Part shown: in pieces, positions 54,891 to 64,000 of the stretch
How positions within the stretch are numbered: position 1 is the stretch's first letter
Layout: each line of letters starts with the position of its first letter
Source: Aldrovandia affinis
Lineage: Eukaryota > Chordata > Actinopteri > Notacanthiformes > Halosauridae
Length of the DNA stretch: 64,000 nucleotides
Assembly: GCA_029706075.1 (NCBI GenBank)
Contig: JAINUG010000014.1
Location: 8,518,730 to 8,582,729 of the forward strand
Reading direction: 5' to 3'
The notes under the pieces: model-generated
What the model was told of the DNA's origin: nothing
Seen by the model: the letters and a program-made list of their open reading frames with translations, nothing else
Databases searched by the model: none
Program-made: the position numbers and the translations under genes

Positions 54891-56133
54891 ATGATGTGTA
54901 ATGTTACTTTTCTTTCATAAAAATCTATTTACAGTGCAACCAAAATATTCAAATTAACCTACATAGTATAAATTGTTGACATTCATTTAACATTCATGTA
55001 TGTTTTTCAAAATAATGTTTATTTTTATTACTTTATATATGTATTTCATTCATGCATTCCTTCATTTATGTTTTTATTGCACTACCAGGATGTTTGAAAA
55101 TCTTCTTAAAGTAGCAACAGTGTATTTTCCCACAGTGTAATATCTTCCTAATGCTATAGAGACATGAACATTAATCTGGATATAGCATGAACTGCACCCC
55201 CCAAAAACCACAACCCATACAGACAGATTTAGCACAAAAAAGCTGGTATTTTGGAGACTCTGATTTTGACCAATGCAACCCACCATGCCAATCACTCGGG
55301 TGAGTACAGATTTTCATTGGTTACAAAACCTACAGCGATATGCGTTAAACAGACTTCGTTGAGGTATAGCAACGGATTAATACGAGAAGGTTTAGCTTGA
55401 TTTGATTTAATTGCATTCGTCCTTATTCCGTCTAAATTCATTAGATTGAATTGTGGTCAAAGAGAGTGCTGCCTGACTGTGCTTCAATCCGGTCATCAGA
55501 CCTCATAGCATCCTCACATGGGATAAACAATCCAGGGTTTGCAAACTGAAAATAAAATACAGATAAAGATGGAAAAATAGGCTTGAATATTGTTAACATT
55601 AGAGTGCCAAAAAAAAGCGTGTCGTGTTGTATGAGAAGCATTCAGCACAGGAAGTGGTAATGTGTTCTGCCTTGCATCCAAGCACCGCCTCCAATAAATC
55701 ACTCACTTTGCAAAGCAAGCAACCAAAACAAAAGTTGTCAGTAATCACTTTGCGGTTTACCTTGTGGTATAAAATGGGATCTAAATGGAGCGTATGTGCC
55801 TTCGGACGGCTCAGAGAAATACACCATAGAGGAGGTAGTATTATTGCTTATTTAACTGCAGGTTGGTGAATAAAGACTTCATTGATGGGGTAAAGAATGT
55901 GAGGAATGTCTCTTCACATGGCTGACCTGCCAACACGTACCAATTATTCAGGAGCTTGGAGCAGCCCATAATGCACACTGAGGTCAGAGGTCAATTTCGC
56001 CCAATCGGGTAATGTCTTACCCCATCATCAAATGCATTGAGATTTTTGCATTTGATCTGATTTGATTTGCATTTGATCCCCAATTCATCTGATACAGCTG
56101 ATCCTGGTATATACGTGTATGTATATATATATA
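54891..56133. other. AT-rich unique stretch
   Basis: No gene or repeat recognised except the (TA)n at 56120-56135 into which the Tc1 element inserted. Confidence 0.4.
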
Positions 56134-56135
56134 TA

Positions 56136-56999
56136 CACTCAGTGGCCACTTTATTAGGTACACCTTTCTAGTATTGTTCTGCTCCCTCCCAGAACAGCCT
56201 GAATTCTTTGTGGCATGGATTCAACAAGGTGCTGGAAACATTCCTCAGAGATTCTGGTCCATGTTGACATGATAGCATCACCCAGTTGCTGCAGATTTGT
56301 CAGCTGCAAATTCATGTGACAAATCTCCCATTCCACCACATCCCAAAGGTTCTCTGTTGGACTGAGATCTGGTGACTGTGGAGGCCATTGGAGTACACTG
56401 AACTCATTGTCATGTTCATGGAACCAGCTTGAGATGACATGTGCTTTGTGACATGGGGCATTATCCTGCTGGGAGTAGCCATTAGATGGGTAGACTGTGG
56501 CCATAAAGGGATGCACATGGTCAGCAACAAGACTCAGGTAGGCTGTGGCATTTAAACAATGCTCAATTGGTATTAAGGGGCCTAATGTGTACCAAGAAAA
56601 CATTCCCCGCACCATTACACCACCACCACCAGCCTGAACTGTTGACACAAGGCAGGATGGATGCATGGATTCATGTTGTTTAAGTCTGACCCTACCATCT
56701 GCATGTTGCAGCAGAAATCGAGATTCATCAGACCAGACAACGGTTTTCCAATCTTCAACTGTTCAGTTTTGGTGAGCCTGTGCCCACTGTAGCCTCACTT
56801 TCCTGTTCTTAGCTGACAGGAGTGGAACCTGGTGTGGTCTTCTGCTGCTGTAGCCCATCCACTTCAAGGTTCAAGGTGTTGTGTGTTCAGAGATGCTCTT
56901 CTGCATACCACTGTTGTAACGCGTGGTTATTTGAGTTACTGTCGCCTTCCTATCAGCTTGAACCAGTACAGGTGTACCTAATAAAGTGGCCACTGAGTG
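56136..56999 (-). mobile_element. Tc1-like DNA transposon, 864 bp
   Basis: Perfect-looking terminal inverted repeats CACTCAGTGGCCACTTTATT and AGGTACACCT start at 56136 and are mirrored to 56999. Both lie in TA targets (56134-56135 and 57000-57001). The minus strand carries the transposase. The length is below the 1.2-1.6 kb of complete Tc1 elements, and the N-terminal paired-like helix-turn-helix region is missing near the right end. The terminal repeats are well preserved, so the copy could be mobilised by a related transposase. Confidence 0.92.
56154..56953 (-). pseudogene. Tc1-like DDE transposase, N-terminally deleted
   Basis: On the minus strand the reading passes ATVTQITTRYNSGMQKSISE, then after a disruption MGYSSRRPHQVPLLSAKNRK, VRLQWAQAHQN, and after an in-frame TGA, VEDWKTVVWSDESRFLLQHA (first catalytic Asp in WSDESRF). 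Then come QHESMHPSCLVSTVQAGGG, SQQDNAPCHKAHV (second Asp in QQDNAPCH), LQWPPQSPDLSPTENLWDVV (catalytic Glu in ENLWD) and LVESMPQRIQAVL, ending near 56154. All three DDE residues are visible with a Tc1-type spacing. The last 170 codons (56154-56666) are an uninterrupted frame. The DNA-binding N-terminus is absent, so the protein cannot be functional. Confidence 0.88.
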
Positions 57000-57001
57000 T
57001 A

Positions 57002-59563
57002 TATATACTGTACATATATTAGGACTAAAATGGACACAGCATGAATATACAACTTTCCATCAATATCTACTCAAATAATTACAATTCTTTTTTAAGAACA
57101 ATTTCAATGTACACTTTGAAGTGCAACCACAATGTGTTAAAAGCAGATGTTAACTGCCCTTGTCCACAAATTCCTGGTTCATCGTTTATTTGTCTTTCTT
57201 TGATGTGCTGGCTTTTCGCTTTCTCTCTGTTTTAAAAAGGGCTTTTCCTGCTCCCGTTTCCTCAAAGCTTAAAGCAAACGGTGATGTTAATGAGATCGTT
57301 TTACAGGACGGAACAAGCACCAGGCCCTGACTGAAATCTGTGGCCCTGTTTGTTGCCATTGGCAGCAGACCATGAGCTGCTAGGAAGCAGTAGCTCTGAA
57401 GAGGACCTGGAAGTGGCCCAGACATTTGTGGGCACCAGGAAGTGATATCACCGGCAACATGGCCGCCGTTTCATTCAACTTTTCCTTAATGCCTGCAAAG
57501 TGTTCTTCTGACTAAACAAAATAGTTAAACGTATTAGTTCATTAGCAAAAGCTGCTGCTTGTGAGGTTTACAAATCCACTGTTCCTCTCAGGCAGTTCCA
57601 AAGGAGGAGGCAGTATCAATCTGTTTCCAAGGGGGAAAACACACATGCTTGGAAAGAGTCGCTGTGTGTTTTTCAGCTCGGCAAAACAAAAACGGTGCCG
57701 TGCGTTTGAGCTCGGCCTATCCCTGCTTCCAGACCCCCAGACCTGAACCCCAACTTGAACCTGCTGCTCTCACTCAGCGAGACATAAATCTCGGTGGGTT
57801 TTCACAGGCAACGTCCCCTGGCCTGCCACGGAGTGCCGAACTTGACTCCACGGCAATAAAGGGCCCCGTAACAGGATCCAGAAACTAATCCGGCCCTGAA
57901 CAGTCGCTCTCATACTTCAGCCCAGCGGTACGGGAGCCCTGCAGACAGTCGCTGGCTCTGTTCTCCTGTCACGCGGCCATCTGCGGCGGGAGCTCAGGAA
58001 ATCAGGGGGTAATGAAGGCAGGGGGCGGGGGGGTCAGGGGAGCCTGATTAAGACGTAACTGTCAGGCCCAGGGTTCCCCGGCTGGCTCTGGGACTGTGGC
58101 TGTCACAGCCTGGCTGGAGTGAGTAGTTGAGGGGCTCTGGCTCTAGCAAGTTCATGTCTCCAGACCAGCGGCCTCCACCCCAGCCACAGGAGAGCCCCAG
58201 GATGGTTCAGTTGAATGATCATCCACAGGCACCCCCTGGTTGGGGACAGTTTGAATGCCTGTGTGGTAATGGCCATTGGTGGAAGGTTTTTAGGTTTTGT
58301 GTAAGTCTTTATACGTTACGGTGAGACTGTCTTCGTAGGTCGGAAGGGATCGGGAAAGTCACGGTGGGGGAAAATGCAGCATAGTGATTTTGACAAAAAA
58401 AAACTGCTTTGCTGCTTCCTCCAAAGTTCAGGCACCCCCCACAGGTTGGGGACAGTTTGAATGCCCCAACAATCACCCCTCTGAAGGTGTCGTCTTCTAG
58501 TCACGCAAGCCATAATTATAGGCAACCAGGCCTTGCCCAGCATTTTTGTCCATGCCCTAAGCATGCTGAGAAGTGAATTGCTTAATTAACTCTGGAACAA
58601 CACTAGCGCCTGCTTTCGATATACTTTGTGTCTCTCATTTAACAGAGTGTTTCTACCCCTGTATCTAGCCGTTTTAATAATAAGGCAAATGGACTAAAAA
58701 CCCGTCGGTGCTGACGGAGATGGGCACCACACAGTGTCTGATCAGGGGCCGTATGTACAAAGATTGCTGATCTAGAATCAGTTTAGCCTTTTAGCTCATA
58801 ATGGATATGGTTAGGATATGGACAGGGGGAACCTAAATAAACACTCCTACTCTTAGAATCTGTGTACATACGGCCCCAGATCTAATCGGCGGCCTGTGGT
58901 GATGACAACGGTCCCAGTGGAAGGTGAGCCCATCCACTGCCCCCCGCTTCCCCCTCCCCCCCTCCAGTAAAGTGACACCTGCTCTTCTGGCTGGCCTTGT
59001 TCACAGAGCGCATTATCAGTGTTGCCAGCCGCTCTAGCCCCGGGTCAGCCACTAGACAGAGCCCCGGGTACAGGGTGTCTCCCCGGCCTGATAACATCAG
59101 ACTTTAAAAAAACTAACGCCCTCAGGGCCACGGCCGGTGCTCCCCGGGATGGGCCTTTATGGCTGTACTCTACGTCCGTGGCTCGACTCTTTTCTTCTCT
59201 GGAGCTCAGCTCAGCTCAGCTCAGCAAAACGCGGTCTAGACAAGCCGGTTGGGTCACCTCTCCAGACCAACGGTCTCCAGTCCTGCTGTGGGCCCCGGTC
59301 AGGGGTGGTGATTGATCATCTGGAATGATCACAGGTCGGATCGAAAGACTCGGGCATGCTCAATTGAGACGCCGTAACTTTAGTGAGCATTAAAGTATAG
59401 CGAGGGGTGGGTCTCGCCAGGTTAACGGACCCCCGCTTGGAAGGCTTTATAAAGCGTGAACTCAAAGGTGGTCTGAGATAAACCAGAGAGACCCACATTC
59501 TGGAGGGGGACAGAGATCCATCAAATTCAGGCCCGGTCTTGGATCCACCATGATGTGCATTTT
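57002..59563. other. Unique stretch with a local duplication
   Basis: About 2.5 kb with no recognised gene. CAGGCACCCCCTGG followed by TTGGGGACAGTTTGAATGCC (58226-58259) recurs at 58429-58465 with a small insertion. A CAGCT-type repeat (GCTCAGCTCAGCTCAGC) lies at 59205-59225. Confidence 0.4.
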
Positions 59564-59890
59564 ACATTTTAAGCCTTTAGCAGACGCTCTTATCCAGAGC
59601 GACTTAAAGCGACAAAAAGGTTCATCATGGTTAGTGCAAGAGATCAGTGTAGTAACACTGCAATGGACATCATTGTTGGCAGCTGCACACTATACCTGTA
59701 ACACAGGGGTAAGAAAATATAGTAGTAGTTTTTCTTTATTATTACATTGTTAACCATGTAAACAGTGGTGATGACAATTAGTCAGAATTAGTGGTAGTGG
59801 AGTCTAAAGAGGTGGGTTTTGAGTCTCTTGCGGAAGATGGCCAGTGATTCCGTGGTCCTGACCGAGTGCGGAAGATCGTTCCACCACCAG
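59564..59890 (-). mobile_element. L2-clade LINE 3' end, minus strand
   Basis: Reverse of the L2 tail (AGCCTTTAGCAGACGCTC) at the left, then the same 3' UTR as at 49655 (AGAGATCAGTGTAGTAA, TTGGCAGCTGCACAC), and the coding end GAAGATCGTTCCACCACCAG, GTCTCTTGCGGAAGATGG and TCCTGACCGAGTGCGG. Shorter than the first copy. Confidence 0.85.
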
Positions 59891-59978
59891 GGGGGTGCGT
59901 GCCTCGCCCTGCCAACCGTGTCTTGTTTTTTTAGCAAGATAGCATGTAATGCTCGGTATGAAATCAGGTGAGCGGGTT

Positions 59979-60182
59979 GTTTTTTGGGGCTTTTTTACAA
60001 TTTGTTTCTCCAAATGTAGTAGCCAATTACACCCTCTATTTATTTTGATTTACCTTCACTCGTCTCTACGATGACCCGGTCTGGTAGAGATGGGTTTCGA
60101 ACCGTGTCCCTGACAGGCAGCGCACACCGTATCGGACTGGCCAAAATACAGTGCGTTAGATCGCTACACTATCCGCCACCGC
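59979..60182 (-). repeat. Core-sharing SINE, head type A, core deleted
   Basis: Minus strand: GGCGGTGGCGGATAGTGTAGC (A box), CGCACTGTATTTTGGCCAG, TCCGATACGGTGTGCGCTGC, B box GGTTCGAAACC, then directly CATCTCTACCAGACC and the tail AGAGGGTGTAATTGGCTACT. A 14-bp duplication CAGGTGAG(C/T)GGGTT flanks it (59965-59978 and 60183-60196). The hairpin arms between the A and B boxes are well preserved here. Confidence 0.92.
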
Positions 60183-60196
60183 CAGGTGAGTGGGTT

Positions 60197-62262
60197 TAAT
60201 AAAGTAAAGAGTTGCTCGGTGGGACGGGGGTACCGGACCCATGAAAGGATGAGGTGCTTTGGCCGCCCATCCCTCGTTTCTCGCTGGGGCAGCAGATTCC
60301 ATTGAGCAATGACCGCCTCTGCCGGGGGACATCGTGGGGCTCAATGCATTAACGCAGCACCAACGCAGCAGCACAAGTGTATTACTGCTGCCGCCCGCGC
60401 TCACCACTGTACTCCCCATGTTAATATTCCCCCCTAACAGGGCTTTTTCTGATTTTATTTTCATTTTTCTTTTGCTCGTCCCAGAATTGGATTAGGATCG
60501 ATTGCTGGGAGGAGGGTGTGGGGGTATGGGGGGGGCACGGAGTGGAATTGTGCCTCGCACAGCCGCCGTGGAGCCCGCTTTTGTGAGTATTCAGGCGACT
60601 AAATAGAATGATTTGCCCTTAGATGTCAAATTTCCTCCGAGACAAGAATGTCAATACCAATTAGATTGTCTCTGCAGTTGCCTTGGTCACCCAGGGCCAC
60701 TCTAGGTTGTGTGTCTGGCTGGCTGACTGGGAGGGAGGGAGGGAGGGAGAGGAGGGGGGCCTGGTTGTTGCAAAAAAACCTTTTGGCTCCAAATCAGGTT
60801 TATACTTGCCCAGCGCAGACATTATGCTAACCCCATTAGGATATCTGGAGTGAGGCGGAGAGGGGGGGGCCTGGAGAAAGCGGGGAGGAGGGGGGGTAAC
60901 ATGGCGCTGTCTTTGAGTCTCTTGGTATCTGTTGAAAGGTCAGTGTCTGCCAGCTTAAGGTCCACCAGAAAGAAAAAAGAAGAAAAAAAACAAGAGGGGC
61001 AAAAGCACATACAAAGAGAAGGGAGGAGGGAAAAAAAAGATTAATTAATGAACAAATGCGATTAGGGGAGTGGTGGGGCGGGTCTGAGCTGAAAGCGGTC
61101 TGTCTCCAGCATTGTTCCTGCGGGGGGGCTAACGTGATAACATGACAAAACAGATGTGGTCGGGGTCGACCCCCCAGTGACTGGTGCAAGCAAAAGGCCC
61201 GGGTATACGAATGCAGCCTGCCCAATCCGTATATGGCTGGGCCTACACTGACCAACCGTCTAGATCATGCTCATTTACTATGAAACGAGAGCACAGAAAG
61301 GTGCCTTTCAGGTGGCCATTGGTTTTATTCCCCCTCACCTGGTTTCCAGCGTTTTCTCGCGAGTATCGTGTCAGACATCAATCCAGTTTGTGCGTTTAAC
61401 ATCGCATCGTTGTGTGTATAGGCGTGTGTGTGTTTGAGCATAGTGCTCTTGCTATCCACTTGTTTGTATACGTCTGAGTTTGTAAATCAGTGTGTTTTCT
61501 GTATTCCCTGTAAAAAAAACATGAACTGCACTGTTGTGTTTTTAAGCCTCTTTGCCAGGATGTTATTGCTAAATAAGAACTTGACCTCCCTGGTTAAGGA
61601 ACGGTTAAATATATAATACATAAAAACACAAAAATACTCTCTTGCCATTCACAAAGAGGTGCATGAATATTGCTTCTCTTTTGTCCATCCCTTCCTTAGT
61701 CATGTAAGCAGAAACTTCTAAGGGCAGATAACCGTGTGCGTCTCCGGCAGAGGGGCTAAGATCGTTAATTACCTAAGAGGCCTGGCCACTTCACATTCAT
61801 CGCCTGCCCTTCGGTGGCAGGGGTCTGTGGTAATCAGGTAAGTGGGCAGTCAGATGAATATGAGGTGAGAGGGGCCACGTACACAAACTTAGTCGACAGG
61901 CCACGGGAGGCAGAGCCTCATGGAACGTTATGGAGAGCCGGCGAACATTCGCAGGCTGGGTACCCCCCAACAATACCGTCCGCATGTTCAGCACGTGAGG
62001 ACTCTACGTCGTCCCCGTCGCAGAGCACTGAACTCTGTCTCACTCCCCGGCCCTGAAATAAATAAAAAATCAGCTCACAGCTCAGACTGATCAGTCGCGG
62101 CAGCGGAGCTCTCCCGTAATTAGCTCGTCCCCGATCTTATCGCGGACGTCCCCCCACCGTCTCTCCGCCACATTTTGTATTCAGCTGTTGCTTTGTTGTG
62201 GCTGCTGCAGTGCTCTTTCAAAATCAACTCCCAGGCCAGCAGGAAAACAACACACCAGAGAG
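60197..62262. other. Unique non-coding stretch
   Basis: About 2 kb without gene or mobile element. GGGA repeats at 60728-60752 and a purine-rich stretch at 60968-61040. Confidence 0.4.
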
Positions 62263-62352
62263 AGGGAGGGGGAGAGAGAGAGAGAGAGGGAGAGGGAGAG
62301 AGAGAGAGACAGAAGGAAAGTGAGAGGGAGGGAAAGAGAGAGAGAGGGAAAG
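62263..62352. repeat. (GA)n microsatellite
   Basis: GAGAGAGGGAGAGGGAGAGA-type repeat. Confidence 0.97.
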
Positions 62353-64000
62353 CTTTTCCAAATCTGCACATTCACGATCATTAGTCTGGCAGGAAATCCA
62401 ATTGAAGTGTAGAATGCACTCGTTTCTTTCATGAGCTCTTCAAAAAGCATTAGGAAATTAATGAAAGAGGAAAAAGTAAAAAAAGAAAAGAAGAAAACAT
62501 GCTTGATACAACAAGACTAAAGCAATCACTGGGGGTTACCATTTGTGTGTGTGTCCCGACAAACACCATCTCAGACCGTTTGGATCCGTCTTCGTCAGGA
62601 GACGGTAGAGGACACTGTTCTTGCGTCTCAGACGTCCAGCTATGTGACCTCTGTAGATGACGTTTAGATAAAAGACAAGGGCTCCATTTGGTTTTGTGAC
62701 CTGCCCCCCCCTCCCTCTCCTCCCCCATCATGCTCTCCTGATCTGTCATGTAGGCCTCACCCTGTTTTAACATTTTTCAAACATCCTGCCTGGGAATTGG
62801 GGGAACGGACAGGCTGGCTCTTATTAGTGGGAAACTGAGAATAGCTTTAGAATTTCTGTTGAGAAAGAGACAGGTTTTTTTTTTTCCATTTTTGCTTAAT
62901 TTGACAATCAAGGTGGTAGGGGGGGTAGGGTACCCACAACTCAGCGATCAAAGGCTGCCTTTGAGGCTATTTTCGAGAAGGCATATTTGGTGTAGAAGGC
63001 ATATTTGGTGTAGGCCTGTAGCACAAAAGCAGACTTCATCCGGCAGTGCTGGAACATCAACAGCACTTTGAGGAGGGCCGCCAGTGAAACTATTCCAGGA
63101 TTGAGAAACATTCCGGGAGGGTGGGGGGCAATTCGGTGTTGTCTGCTCCTGGCAGGTTCATTCAGGTAAGTTAGTTTCACATGCAGGGTGATGGTTTGGT
63201 TGGATGAAACCTTATAAATTCCTGTCTGAAAAGAGACCACTTATCAAAAAGTTTGCAATGGAAAATATACATGACCATGGAATTAGTTTAACACTTTTAC
63301 CTTTTTCTTTAATCTATTCGGTTACATCGTCAATGTATGAGTAAATTGGTTAAGAAAAAATATTTATGTTCCCAGACAACCTCCTTTTAATTACCTCCAG
63401 TAATATTGTCCATTTAGATCTAAATAGACAATAGACTAATTAAGCATATAATACATGTAAAACACCTTTTCTATTTTGTGATGGTGTTTCAAAGGTTTTT
63501 TTCATCTTTGCTGTGAGCACAAAACCTGGCCCCACCTGTGCAAAACGTAAGCTTGTGTCGTATTTTAAAACGCATTTTACAAGCAGAGACTACTTACAGG
63601 CAATTATCTAGACTAGAATTAGCCCAAAACTACTGCAGTGGTCTAACGGTTCTTTTTCCAAACGAATCATGTTCCTGTTTTTTCTCATTGGCACAGTTAA
63701 AGTCGAAAAACGCATTTCACTTTTCTTAGAGTGGATATATTTATAACTAGGATTTGACTTTTGTTGCATAATCTTTTCTTTTTTTCTTGCAACAGTGTTC
63801 AACAGAACTATTTGGTACAGGAGGCTTCAATAAAATGCAGAAATCAATGTAATCATAAATTCATCCATAAATCAAAAATAAATTGGTTTTGGAGGCTCCA
63901 CATGCCAAGAAGCCCTTTCCACCAGTAAAAGCGCTTGCGTCAATAAACGCTGTGCAACAAATGCACATTTCTTCCCCTCCTTGATTTTTCTCACCAGAGA
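62353..64000. other. Unique non-coding stretch
   Basis: No gene recognised. A short tandem duplication GAAGGCATATTTGGTGTA occurs twice at 62975-63014. AT-rich from 63240 onward. Confidence 0.4.

Overview
This window looks like non-coding DNA from a ray-finned fish. The evidence is the repeats: tRNA-derived SINEs and L2-type LINE tails ending in TCTGCTAAATG, Tc1-like transposons, hAT elements with 8-bp target duplications, and long CA/GT microsatellites. I found no host protein-coding gene, rRNA, functional tRNA or CRISPR array. Nearly all the longer open frames lie in microsatellites, minisatellites or transposon remnants. The species cannot be named from the sequence alone.

Layout. 1-11.9 kb: mostly unique sequence with scattered SINEs, a Tc1-derived MITE (4552-4922), an hAT MITE (5527-5843) and two minisatellites. 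11.9-20.4 kb: SINEs, an AT-rich stretch, a Tc1 fragment and CA repeats. 20.6-27.3 kb: the densest mobile-element cluster. It holds a tandem array built from the pol III A-box part of a SINE, two LINE 3' ends of one family in opposite orientation, a 1.17-kb transposon bounded by TTAA, an inverted partial copy of that transposon, and a well-preserved SINE. 27.3-37.7 kb: unique sequence with microsatellites and a 48-bp minisatellite. 37.7-40.2 kb: a complete-ended hAT element (37722-39493) with perfect 8-bp target duplications that keeps only the first and last parts of its transposase, then a short Ty3/gypsy fossil and a SINE. 40.6-53 kb: minisatellites, a 660-bp purine-rich array, five SINEs, an L2 LINE end and CA repeats. 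53-64 kb: a second hAT MITE, a Tc1 transposon with most of its DDE domain, another L2 end, a SINE and unique sequence.

The most notable content is a modular SINE group, thirteen copies plus one orphan tail. Three different tRNA-like heads are attached to one shared GC-rich core and one shared 3' tail (GGGTATAATTGGCTAC, then GAAAAATCTGAAAC). Several copies have clear target duplications. In one head type a hairpin lies between the A and B boxes. A separate pair of SINE families carries the tail of the L2 LINE whose own copies also lie in this window.

The long unique tracts, some rich in TAATTA-like motifs, fit a gene desert or the intergenic or intronic space of a developmental gene. That is inference and is not shown by any exon here.
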